A stretch of DNA of 29,726 nt from JAEUKQ01 sp964414755 (lineage in GTDB: Bacteria; Pseudomonadota; Alphaproteobacteria; JAEUKQ01): positions 1-29,726 of the forward strand of contig CAYPXH010000017.1 of the NCBI GenBank assembly GCA_964414755.1. Reading direction: 5' to 3'. The notes beneath the pieces were generated by a model that saw only the letters and a program-made list of their open reading frames with translations, ran no database searches and was not told the origin of the DNA. Each line of letters begins with the position of its first letter. Position 1 is the stretch's first letter. Positions 1 to 6,915 of the stretch are shown here, one piece after another. A program made the position numbers and the translations under genes.

Positions 1-9
1 ACACACTCT

Positions 10-31
10 AAGGGAGGCTCTCGCCTCCCTT
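10..31. terminator. Perfect inverted repeat, possible terminator
   Basis: A 9-bp perfect stem (AAGGGAGGC / GCCTCCCTT) closes a 4-base loop. It is followed on the plus strand by a pyrimidine-rich but not pure T stretch. It could end a plus-strand gene lying left of the window, or act about 110 bases downstream of the minus-strand serine hydrolase. The lack of a clean T tract on either side keeps the direction open. Nothing else is recognisable in positions 1-138. Confidence 0.5.
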
Positions 32-138
32 CACCTTTCATATTCAAAATTAAAGATATTTTCAGTGCATCAGAAGCAAACGGCTTAAGCCAATTGATGC
101 CACAAACACATCTAGAAAAACTCTAAACCGGGGTTAAT

Positions 139-1365
139 TTATTTCTGCGACATTTGGCTTAAAGTTTTAAGCAACAATTTATACCACAACATATATTTTT
201 CTTCAGGTAATGGCTTTTCATCATTCCATGTAACGCTGACACAGTAAACATCACCATTTTTTGCCTGTAACCAAGTTGTTAAATTTAACACACCTGGCTC
301 CGACCCACCTTTATAAGCAATCTTGACCCAATCGTTGCGCTCGGCTAATCCTGGATTAATCTGAAACAAAGGCAAATCGGCAACTTGTTTAATAACATGG
401 CACAGTTTTTCATTTGAAATAAACCATTCTATTTCCGGAGCTAACACTGTACCACCCATGAAAATCTCAATACTGGGTAATGGGCGTTTGTTAACTTCTC
501 TCAATAATTCACGACGTGTACTAAACCCTGCGGCTCTAGACCATTCTGTTAACAAATCCTGATTTTTTGGGTCTTTCAGGATAAATATCTCGCGTGTTTT
601 AAGTAAAAGCGGAATTTCCAAAACCTTCTCAATGTCTTTACGACCCAAAATATCGATTAATATGTCAGTCGCCGTATTATCACTAATAAAAATCATCAAA
701 CTTGCTAAGGTCGAGAGAGTCATCGGACTATTCTCGGGAAAATCTTGCAATAAGCCTGTTGGCAATGAACGCTGATTGTTGGCAACCCCTGGCACTGTTT
801 GTTCCCAACGCAATTTATTTTGTTGTGCATATTGTTGTAGAACGGCTAAAACACCCAATTTGAAGGCTGAAGCTACCGCTTTTTTGTCCTGGCTTTTTGA
901 TTCAATCAACACTTGTCCGTTGCGCGTAACCAGTATCGCATTATCACCAGAAAGGCTTTTAAACTCTGCCAACACATCATCCAAGTTTTGGGGTTTATTG
1001 GCTATTGGTGTTCCAAACCAGATCATCGAAATTTTCTGTTGTTCATCAAGCCCTATATGGGTAACGACATACCAATCCTTAAATATCAGCTTATATTGAG
1101 TAGGCTGTATTTTCTCGATAGCAACTGGCTGGCCTAAGCGTTGAATAATCTGCTTTTTAACTGGATCAACAGCTTTAATATAATCTGGACCAACAAACCA
1201 TTCTGGCTTCAATGGATCAACAGCAAAAATATCAGCCAACCGCTGGGCTGGTTGGTCATTCGGCGGTACATTTATTGTCTGCTGTTGTGCAAATGATTTA
1301 CCAGAAAATACACCAACCATAATACATAGTAGCAATATAAAAAACTTTATAGAAATATGTTTCAT
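139..1365 (-). CDS. Exported serine hydrolase, beta-lactamase/PBP-like fold
   Basis: This is a 408-residue protein with a signal peptide (hydrophobic residues 8-20, likely cleavage after SFA at 24-26). The C-terminal part carries the three hallmarks of the class A beta-lactamase/DD-peptidase fold: SAFK (S166, K169), SDN (228-230) and KGG (352-354, in the KTG position). The class A general base (Glu in an ExxLN motif about 36 residues after SDN) is not evident, so an antibiotic-inactivating role is not supported. Residues 35-135 form an extra N-terminal domain. That layout recalls proteins such as clavulanate-cluster ORF12 and mycobacterial LpqF, which have a small alpha/beta domain before a PBP-like domain; this comparison is from memory. 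The likely place of action is the periplasm, on an unknown ester or amide substrate. It lies 15 bases downstream of a membrane-protein gene on the same strand, probably in one operon. Confidence 0.8.
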   Translation of the reverse strand: MKHISIKFFILLLCIMVGVFSGKSFAQQQTINVPPNDQPAQRLADIFAVDPLKPEWFVGPDYIKAVDPVKKQIIQRLGQPVAIEKIQPTQYKLIFKDWYVVTHIGLDEQQKISMIWFGTPIANKPQNLDDVLAEFKSLSGDNAILVTRNGQVLIESKSQDKKAVASAFKLGVLAVLQQYAQQNKLRWEQTVPGVANNQRSLPTGLLQDFPENSPMTLSTLASLMIFISDNTATDILIDILGRKDIEKVLEIPLLLKTREIFILKDPKNQDLLTEWSRAAGFSTRRELLREVNKRPLPSIEIFMGGTVLAPEIEWFISNEKLCHVIKQVADLPLFQINPGLAERNDWVKIAYKGGSEPGVLNLTTWLQAKNGDVYCVSVTWNDEKPLPEEKYMLWYKLLLKTLSQMSQK

Positions 1366-1380
1366 AATGGTATCTCATAT

Positions 1381-1800
1381 CTAATCAATAGAGCTGGATA
1401 TTTTTAAGTACTGTCGTGCTTGAATTGGTAAAAAACAGATGGCAGCCACCAAAAGAAAAATCAACCCCATCAGCCCAAAACAAAAAAGCAAAAACAAAAA
1501 AGCATAAGATTTCCTAGCCGTTGGCACCCGAATTGTCCATAATGATCCCCAAGCCACCAAGGCAGGTAAAAGAATCATTCCAAGGATATTCCCTGCAGCT
1601 TCTGGTGTATAAATAGGCTGTGAAAAATAATTCCAGGCAAAATTATGTATTGATTCCCTAAGACCAAGCATAAATCCACTTATTGGTGAACTATCTAAAG
1701 CCCATAACACAGCAATAATCAGAAACGCTGATAAATATAAATGTGCCCTACACATAATTCTTGCTATTCTTAATGAGCGTGGAAGGATTAAGGATGCCAT
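1381..1800 (-). CDS. Small integral membrane protein, unknown function
   Basis: I do not recognise this 139-residue protein. It has three hydrophobic segments (about residues 20-35, 69-85 and 99-127), a basic N terminus with several arginines, and a short polar tail. The ATG is preceded by GGAG nine bases upstream, which supports the start. It is the first gene of a probable two-gene unit with the exported serine hydrolase 15 bases downstream, so a role as its membrane partner is possible but purely inferred from position. A sigma-70-like promoter lies about 55 bases upstream. Confidence 0.7.
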   Translation of the reverse strand: MASLILPRSLRIARIMCRAHLYLSAFLIIAVLWALDSSPISGFMLGLRESIHNFAWNYFSQPIYTPEAAGNILGMILLPALVAWGSLWTIRVPTARKSYAFLFLLFCFGLMGLIFLLVAAICFLPIQARQYLKISSSID

Positions 1801-1856
1801 TGTATAATCTCCAAAATATTATGCTTTTATTTTGTAATTGGCTTATTTTGATATTT

Positions 1857-1885
1857 ATTTTATATTATTAGAAATTTCTCATCAA
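1857..1885 (-). promoter_or_regulatory. Putative sigma-70 promoter for the membrane protein/serine hydrolase pair
   Basis: On the minus strand TTGATG (1880-1885) and TAAAAT (1857-1862) are separated by 17 bases. The predicted start of transcription is near 1850, giving a leader of about 50 bases. The region is very A+T-rich, so chance matches are possible. Confidence 0.4.
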
Positions 1886-1967
1886 TTTAAAAGATAACCT
1901 TGATCATAGTTTGCATATTGCTTTTTAATTTTATCCATTAAGTAATACCTTGCTTTATAGGGACGGC

Positions 1968-1996
1968 TTGATTACTATAGCTACGTTAATTATACT
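1968..1996 (+). promoter_or_regulatory. Sigma-70 promoter of tRNA-Glu
   Basis: TTGATT (1968-1973) and TATACT (1991-1996) are separated by exactly 17 bases. Transcription should begin near 2003, about 13 bases before the mature tRNA, which is typical of a tRNA promoter. The rest of the 1801-2015 gap is A+T-rich and holds only this and the opposing promoter. Confidence 0.65.
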
Positions 1997-2015
1997 TTAA
2001 GAAGCACTGTGAAAT

Positions 2016-2091
2016 GTCCCCATCGTCTAGAGGCCTAGGACACTGCCCTCTCACGGCGGCAACAGGGGTTCGAATCCCCTTGGGGACGCCA
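2016..2091 (+). tRNA. tRNA-Glu (anticodon CTC)
   Basis: The full cloverleaf is visible. The acceptor stem is GTCCCCA (2016-2022) paired with TGGGGAC (2081-2087), followed by discriminator G and an encoded CCA (2089-2091). The anticodon stem CTGCC/GGCGG holds the loop CTCTCAC, so the anticodon is CTC (2050-2052), reading GAG. The T arm has the usual GGTTCGAATCC core. CTC is normally a second glutamate tRNA beside a TTC species, which would lie elsewhere. The gene stands alone with its own promoter, and no strong terminator is seen downstream. Confidence 0.95.
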
Positions 2092-2130
2092 CAAAATCTA
2101 AACTGGCTTTCTTTCCCCAATGTATAGTTA

Positions 2131-3195
2131 TTAAATGTTTTTAAGAAGCCCTAGGAAGCGTTCAATCATTTCCTGTGTCGTTGCAAACGATGTCACCAAC
2201 CGGATGATAGGTAAATTCCCGTGATTATCTGGGTCAGGAAATGGCCAATCATAGAAAAGAACACCTTGTGATTGCAATTGCATAATCATGTGTTTTGGCA
2301 ACCGCATAAAAACCTCGTTTATATCCGGTTCTGCTACCAGTTGTACCGAGGGGATTTGGCTAATTCCATCGGCCAGATTTTTTGCCAATCGGTTGGCTTG
2401 TGCGGCGTATTGATCCCAAACACCTTTCCGCCAAAATGCCTGCAATTGGCAGCTTAAGAAACGCATTTTTGATAAAACATGTCCTGAACGCTGCCAACGA
2501 TAACCAAAATTTTCAACAGGCTTGGGGTTAAAAAAAACTACAACCTCAGCCGCCATAGCACCAGCCTTAGTTGCACCAAGACATAAAACATCAACACCTG
2601 CACGCCAAGTTATATCCGCCGGATGACACCGCAAAGCCAACAAAGCATTGGCAAAGCGGGCACCATCCATATGCACCAACATATCATGTTTTTTTGCTAC
2701 CTTACAAATTTCTGTCACATGATTGGGCTGATACACGGCCCCCCACTCGGTTGCCTGAGTTAAACTAATAGCCGCTGGTTGAATAGAATGACGCTCGCCC
2801 TTACCTAAGGTTCTGATTTTTTGATCCAGCAAATTAGGGGCAAATTTTCCCTGTTGTCCTTCTAATAAAATCAATTTAGCACCGCCGGTAAAAAACTCGG
2901 CCGCGCCACACTCGTGAACGTGAATGTGGGCGTGTTCATGACAAAAAATAGCCCCGTATGGCGGTGTTATTGAAGCCAAGGTTAAGGCATTTGCTGCCGT
3001 ACCAGAAATAATTGGAAAAATCTGAACGGGGTAATCAAAAAAATCTCTGAGTTGCTGCTCGAGGGCGCTAGTAGTCTGATCATAACCGTATGATGTATCA
3101 CCATACCGATCATTTTCCCGAATAATCGCTTGTAGTATTTCCGGAATAATACCCGTAACATTATCGCTGCGAAAATCAATTATTTGATGAGACAT
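2131..3195 (-). CDS. ltaE: Low-specificity L-threonine aldolase (PLP enzyme)
   Basis: This 354-residue protein is of the beta-eliminating lyase/threonine aldolase family (fold type I PLP enzymes). It should cleave L-threonine or L-allo-threonine to glycine and acetaldehyde in the cytosol. Recognisable elements are RSDNVTG near the N terminus (residues 9-15), the EHAHIHVHECGA segment (87-98), HMDGAR with the PLP-ring aspartate (D177), and LGATKAG with the PLP-binding lysine K210. I chose the ATG at 3195 because GGAG sits eight bases upstream; an in-frame start 14 codons earlier lacks such a site. Substrate preference cannot be read from sequence, and related lyases share the fold. It is transcribed divergently from an MFS exporter and shares its regulatory region, which may mean joint control. 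Confidence 0.85.
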   Translation of the reverse strand: MSHQIIDFRSDNVTGIIPEILQAIIRENDRYGDTSYGYDQTTSALEQQLRDFFDYPVQIFPIISGTAANALTLASITPPYGAIFCHEHAHIHVHECGAAEFFTGGAKLILLEGQQGKFAPNLLDQKIRTLGKGERHSIQPAAISLTQATEWGAVYQPNHVTEICKVAKKHDMLVHMDGARFANALLALRCHPADITWRAGVDVLCLGATKAGAMAAEVVVFFNPKPVENFGYRWQRSGHVLSKMRFLSCQLQAFWRKGVWDQYAAQANRLAKNLADGISQIPSVQLVAEPDINEVFMRLPKHMIMQLQSQGVLFYDWPFPDPDNHGNLPIIRLVTSFATTQEMIERFLGLLKNI

Positions 3196-3232
3196 ATATT
3201 CTCCATGTGACTTTTTACCTGGCTTAGTAGCT

Positions 3233-3262
3233 ATCATAACTAATGATTCTTACTGTTAGCAA
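3233..3262 (-). promoter_or_regulatory. Putative sigma-70 promoter of the threonine aldolase gene
   Basis: On the minus strand TTGCTA (3257-3262) and TATGAT (3233-3238) are separated by 18 bases. The predicted start near 3226 gives a leader of about 30 bases before the ATG at 3195. The -35 box abuts the inverted repeat at 3264-3288. Confidence 0.45.
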
Positions 3263-3263
3263 T

Positions 3264-3288
3264 CAAATGACAAATTATTTATCATTTG
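3264..3288. promoter_or_regulatory. Inverted repeat between two divergent -35 boxes
   Basis: CAAATGA (3264-3270) and TCATTTG (3282-3288) form a perfect 7-bp inverted repeat around 11 bases. The left arm lies one base from the minus-strand -35 box; the right arm overlaps the plus-strand -35 box by three bases. This is where a dimeric regulator could control both promoters. Protein binding is inferred, not shown. Confidence 0.4.
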
Positions 3289-3314
3289 CCATTGATATTG
3301 ATTGTTCCTAGAAT
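3286..3314 (+). promoter_or_regulatory. Sigma-70 promoter of the MFS exporter gene
   Basis: TTGCCA (3286-3291, five of six consensus bases) and TAGAAT (3309-3314, five of six) are separated by 17 bases. Transcription should start near 3321, which is the first base of an 18-bp palindrome. This placement rules against translation starts at 3302 or 3320. Confidence 0.6.
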
Positions 3315-3320
3315 TCAAAA

Positions 3321-3338
3321 TGTTCCAATGTTGGAACA
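3321..3338. promoter_or_regulatory. Palindromic operator candidate at the transcription start
   Basis: TGTTCCAATGTTGGAACA has perfect 8-bp arms around two central bases and covers about +1 to +18 of the predicted MFS transcript. A repressor bound here would block the promoter in the classical way. As RNA, a two-base loop is too tight for the full stem, so a DNA site is the better reading. Confidence 0.5.
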
Positions 3339-3352
3339 GTCAGAAATTAAAA

Positions 3353-4591
3353 ATGTATTTTTTGCGTTTTTTGATACCCAGCGAGATTCGTTCTGTTTTC
3401 CAAAACCGTTCGTACCGCCATTATTTTAGCGGTTACAGTGCCACCCTTCTAGGTAACTGGATACAACGTACCGGAATTGGATTAATTGCTTGGGACCTTA
3501 TAAGGTCAGAGTTTTTCTTAGGTCTGGTTGCTTTTTGTGAATTAATTCCAACCTTGTTTTTTGGCCCAATAGGCGGCGCCATTGGTGACCGTGTTCCAAC
3601 CAAGCAATTAATTACGTACACACAATTTCTATTGATGCTACAATCTATATTGCTTGCGATCAGCGTTTATGTAGGTTTTCTTACACCTGGTTTGCTATTG
3701 GTACTAGTTTTTTTTCAAGGAATAATCCTATCTTTTGCACAACCCGCCGGTGCTTTAATGTCGCCAGCTTTGGTTGAAAAAAACCAAATCCCTACTGCGA
3801 TAGCAATTTCGACCATGGCTTTTAACATATCTCGTTTCTTGGGCCCACTGATTGCGATTGTCATTGTGCTATGGGTTGGAGTTGGTGGATTGTTTCTTGC
3901 CAACAGCTTTAGTTTTGTTTGGTATCTTTGGTGCCTACGACGATTACAACTTCGTGCCGAACATGATCATGTTTCAGAAAAATCAACAAGCCTGTGGCAA
4001 CAAATCAAAGACGGATTATCTTACAGTTTAAAACACGCGCAAATATCAGTTTCTTTACTTATCGTTTTGTTGGGGACATTATTTGCGCGCCCGGTAATTG
4101 ATATGTTTCCAGCATTTGCCGATAAGATTTTTGATCATGGGGCGCGTGGTTTCAGCTGGTTACTTGCAAGTATGGGAATTGGCGCCTTCTTGGCTGGCTT
4201 ATTTTTATCACAATTTTCTAAAAAATACATGCTGTATATCCCAGCAATTAGTCTTTTATTTATTGGCATTAGCTTATGCTGTTTTATTGCGTCGCCTTTT
4301 TTATGGCTGGGTTGTATTTTTAGCAGTTTCTTAGGTTTTTCCTTTGTAATGAACGGGATCGGCTGCTTGATGGTTATTCAAAGCACGGTACGCCCCGATA
4401 TGCGTAGTCGCGCTGTTAGCTTGTATTATTTATCTTTTCGCGGTGGGTTAGCCGCAGGAGGCGCACTGCTTGGGTTGCTTTCCGAACGGTTCGGATTAAA
4501 ACCAGTATTTATAGCAACTGCTATCATCTGTTTTTTTGCCAGTCTAGCTTTGATTAAGAAAATATCTGGGGGTGATTCGCGCAGTAAATAA
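3353..4591 (+). CDS. MFS transporter, DHA3-like (MFS_3) exporter
   Basis: This is a 412-residue polytopic membrane protein with about ten to twelve hydrophobic segments. The N terminus has the FSGYSATLLGNWIQRTG pattern, and GAIGDRVPTKQ is a version of the MFS loop 2-3 signature. The sequence style is that of the MFS_3/DHA3 group (EntS-like efflux proteins), which export drugs, siderophores or metabolites by proton antiport; the substrate here is unknown. Upstream in-frame starts at 3302 (TTG) and 3320 (ATG) are rejected because the promoter and palindrome place the transcript start near 3321. The ATG at 3353 has only a weak ribosome site. It is divergent from the threonine aldolase gene, and its 3' end faces a small membrane-protein gene seven bases away. 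Confidence 0.75.
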   Translation: MYFLRFLIPSEIRSVFQNRSYRHYFSGYSATLLGNWIQRTGIGLIAWDLIRSEFFLGLVAFCELIPTLFFGPIGGAIGDRVPTKQLITYTQFLLMLQSILLAISVYVGFLTPGLLLVLVFFQGIILSFAQPAGALMSPALVEKNQIPTAIAISTMAFNISRFLGPLIAIVIVLWVGVGGLFLANSFSFVWYLWCLRRLQLRAEHDHVSEKSTSLWQQIKDGLSYSLKHAQISVSLLIVLLGTLFARPVIDMFPAFADKIFDHGARGFSWLLASMGIGAFLAGLFLSQFSKKYMLYIPAISLLFIGISLCCFIASPFLWLGCIFSSFLGFSFVMNGIGCLMVIQSTVRPDMRSRAVSLYYLSFRGGLAAGGALLGLLSERFGLKPVFIATAIICFFASLALIKKISGGDSRSK

Positions 4592-4598
4592 TTTAAAT

Positions 4599-4889
4599 TT
4601 ATTGGGTCTTGTTCTTGAACTGCCATTCTCCTACAACCTGGCCACTGGCAGGTCGAATTACAATCAGTTCAGGGCAGTCTGTTCCTTTGGTTGATAAAAC
4701 GATCAAATCCTGAATAATGGCTAATACAGCTGCTGGCTGACAATCACCTGGCATTTGAACAGAAGCATGATATGTTTCAACCGATGTCGGGTTTTTTTTA
4801 AATCCTCCAGCAACCGTAAAAACAATAAGAATAACAGCGGCGATAATTAATAAACTCATGACAGCAATCGTTATTTTTAAAACCTTCAT
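4599..4889 (-). CDS. Single-pass membrane protein beside rluD (DUF6476-like)
   Basis: This 96-residue protein has one strongly hydrophobic N-terminal helix (about residues 7-27). A soluble tail of about 65 residues contains two cysteines (C50 and C72) and ends in a short predicted beta segment around GEWQF. Short proteins of this build next to rluD are common in alphaproteobacteria; I believe the family is DUF6476, recalled from context rather than proven. The tail probably faces the periplasm, where the two cysteines could pair. The gene is divergent from rluD with a 42-base gap, so the two start regions share control sequence. Function is unknown. Confidence 0.65.
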   Translation of the reverse strand: MKVLKITIAVMSLLIIAAVILIVFTVAGGFKKNPTSVETYHASVQMPGDCQPAAVLAIIQDLIVLSTKGTDCPELIVIRPASGQVVGEWQFKNKTQ

Positions 4890-4931
4890 CAGAATAACCC
4901 TTAATAATTGATGGACTAGTTTAATGACAAA

Positions 4932-5924
4932 ATGACAGAAAATTTCAAGAATTTTTTAACATACCAATTTGATGTCACCCCTGAATCTTACGGCGAGCGG
5001 CTTGATCGTTGGTTAACTATTAAGCTTAAAGATTTTTCTCGAAGCCGTATTAAAGAACTGATTGAGCAAAAATTCGTTGCTGAACGGGCAGGCATAGACC
5101 TTAATCCGGCTTTTAAAATAAAAGCCGGTCAACAGTTTATCATTTATATTCCGCCACCCACAGCTGCTGTGCCAATTCCCCAAAAAATACCTTTGGAAAT
5201 TATTTTCGAGGATCAATATTTACTTATCGTTAATAAACCTGCTGGCTTGACCGTGCATCCGGCACCCGGAAACCCAGATTATACACTGGTTAACGCTTTG
5301 TTAGCGCATTGCGGAGATTCGTTGTCTGGGATCGGCGGTGTGAAACGGCCGGGAATTGTTCATAGGTTAGATAAAGACACCAGTGGTTTAATGGTAGTTG
5401 CCAAAGACGATTATACACACCAGCAACTTTCACATGCATTTGCTAACCGTATTATTCAACGTTCTTACCTAGCGCTTATTTGGGGTGTTATTCAGCCAAA
5501 AGAAGGTAGGATTATTGGTGCTATTGGACGTAGTCCTACGCAACGGACAAAAATGGCGGTTGTTTCTAAGGGTGGAAAAATTGCAATTACAAATTATGAA
5601 CGCATTGAGGTTATCCAACAATTTGCTAGTTTAGTAAAATGTCGGCTTGAAACAGGTCGTACGCATCAGATTAGGGTGCACTTGTCTTACAAAGGACATC
5701 CAATTATTGGTGATCCAATCTATGGAAGTTTAACAAATAATCGGCGCAATTTTTTATCAAAACAGGCACTATCACATCTTTCAACATTCAGGCGTCAAGC
5801 TTTACATGCTTCTAGTATTGGGTTTATTCACCCCCATCATAAAAAAACCTTATATTGGGAACAACCCATGCCAAAAGATATGGAAGAGTTACTTCAGTAT
5901 CTAAAAATATCCTCCCCTGCCTAA
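4932..5924 (+). CDS. rluD: 23S rRNA pseudouridine synthase, RluD family
   Basis: This 330-residue enzyme converts specific uridines in helix 69 of 23S rRNA (1911, 1915 and 1917 in E. coli numbering) to pseudouridine during 50S maturation. The N-terminal S4 RNA-binding domain spans about residues 15-75 (GERLDRWL, SRSRIKELI). The catalytic domain follows, with HRLDKDTSG holding the catalytic aspartate D147 and the late family motif GRTHQIRVHL (242-251). Length fits the family. The ATG at 4932 lacks a strong ribosome site. It is followed after about 80 bases by rpoH, the usual alphaproteobacterial neighbour. RluA/RluC-type specificity cannot be fully excluded, but the S4 domain and the rpoH context favour RluD. 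Confidence 0.9.
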   Translation: MTENFKNFLTYQFDVTPESYGERLDRWLTIKLKDFSRSRIKELIEQKFVAERAGIDLNPAFKIKAGQQFIIYIPPPTAAVPIPQKIPLEIIFEDQYLLIVNKPAGLTVHPAPGNPDYTLVNALLAHCGDSLSGIGGVKRPGIVHRLDKDTSGLMVVAKDDYTHQQLSHAFANRIIQRSYLALIWGVIQPKEGRIIGAIGRSPTQRTKMAVVSKGGKIAITNYERIEVIQQFASLVKCRLETGRTHQIRVHLSYKGHPIIGDPIYGSLTNNRRNFLSKQALSHLSTFRRQALHASSIGFIHPHHKKTLYWEQPMPKDMEELLQYLKISSPA

Positions 5925-5951
5925 AATAATTTTTAATCCCCTTGTTGCAGA

Positions 5952-5970
5952 ATAAGATGTATTATCTTAT
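5952..5970. promoter_or_regulatory. Inverted repeat upstream of rpoH
   Basis: ATAAGAT (5952-5958) and ATCTTAT (5964-5970) form a perfect 7-bp inverted repeat around five bases. It ends 33 bases before the rpoH ATG and lies in the only gap that can hold an rpoH promoter. A very weak sigma-70-like pair (TTGCAG 5945-5950, TATGTA 5968-5973, spacing 17) brackets it. It could be an operator or an mRNA hairpin. Confidence 0.35.
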
Positions 5971-6003
5971 GTATGTTAGGTGCGAATCTGTCTGGAGGTT
6001 TCA

Positions 6004-6915
6004 ATGGCTGAAAACAGCCAGCTACCCGTATTAAGTGGTGAAAGTGGCTTGGCTCGGTATTTACAGGAAATTCGTAAATTTCCCGTACTCGAAGCTGACG
6101 AGGAGTATATGTTGGCCAAACGCTGGCAGGAACACGCCGACGTTAATGCAGCCCAACGCCTTGTTACAAGTCACTTACGATTAGTGGCCAAAGTAGCATC
6201 TGGCTACCGTGGGTATGGCCTACCTCTCAGCGAGCTTATTTCTGAAGGTAATATTGGTATGATGCAAGCCGTTAAGAAATTTGAACCAGACCGTGGCTTT
6301 AGGCTGGCAACCTATGCCATTTGGTGGATTAGGGCATCGATTCAGGAATATATTTTACACTCATGGTCGCTAGTGAAAATAGGGACAACAGCAGCACAAA
6401 AGAAGCTGTTTTTTAATTTGCGTAAAATAAAAAACAAATTGCAATTAATGGAAGAAGGCGATCTACCACAAGAAAAAGTTAAGGAAATTGCCCAGCAACT
6501 ACAAGTTAGTGATCGAGAAGTTGTTGAAATGAATCGCAGACTATCTCAGGGGGATTTTTCATTAAACACAACCATCCGAGAAGATGGTGATGGTGAATGG
6601 CAAGATTGGTTGGTAGAAGCAAGTGCCAACCAAGAGATCGTTTTAGGAGAAGAGCAAGAAAACAACCAGCGCCGACAAATGGTCTCGGCCGCTTTTCGTA
6701 TCCTTAAACCGCGTGAACGGGATATTTTAATTGACAGGCGTCTAAAAGATAACCCAGCAACTCTTGATGAACTAAGTAAAAAACACGGTATCAGTCGTGA
6801 ACGTGTACGACAAATTGAAGCTCGGGCATTTGAAAAACTACAACAAGCCATCAAAAAACAAATCGAGAATCCACCTATACTGGCTGCTTTACCAAGCCCT
6901 TCATCAGATTTATAG
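6004..6915 (+). CDS. rpoH: RNA polymerase sigma factor RpoH (sigma-32)
   Basis: This 303-residue heat-shock sigma factor directs RNA polymerase to chaperone and protease promoters. Region 2 is clear (ISEGNIGMMQAVKKFEPDRG, about 79-98, then the TYAIWWIRASI core promoter-recognition helix at 103-113). The RpoH box QKKLFFNLR (132-140), diagnostic of sigma-32 against other group 2/3 factors, is present. Region 4 has the helix-turn-helix LSKKHGISRERVRQIEARA (257-275). The ATG at 6004 is chosen because GGAGG lies about eight bases upstream; a GTG eight codons earlier overlaps that site. The gene overlaps the end of purA by six bases, tail to tail. In several proteobacteria FtsH, also in this window, degrades RpoH. 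Many alphaproteobacteria have more than one RpoH; only one is seen here. Confidence 0.95.
   Translation: MAENSQLPVLSGESGLARYLQEIRKFPVLEADEEYMLAKRWQEHADVNAAQRLVTSHLRLVAKVASGYRGYGLPLSELISEGNIGMMQAVKKFEPDRGFRLATYAIWWIRASIQEYILHSWSLVKIGTTAAQKKLFFNLRKIKNKLQLMEEGDLPQEKVKEIAQQLQVSDREVVEMNRRLSQGDFSLNTTIREDGDGEWQDWLVEASANQEIVLGEEQENNQRRQMVSAAFRILKPRERDILIDRRLKDNPATLDELSKKHGISRERVRQIEARAFEKLQQAIKKQIENPPILAALPSPSSDL

Noticed and set aside
139..1365. Calling the exported hydrolase a class A beta-lactamase
   Set aside because: The omega-loop glutamate motif is not visible and an additional N-terminal domain is present, so a resistance role is unsupported.
3302..3352. Upstream starts for the MFS exporter (TTG 3302, ATG 3320)
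   Set aside because: They fall before or at the predicted transcription start and would place a perfect palindrome in coding sequence; the mature family N terminus begins later.
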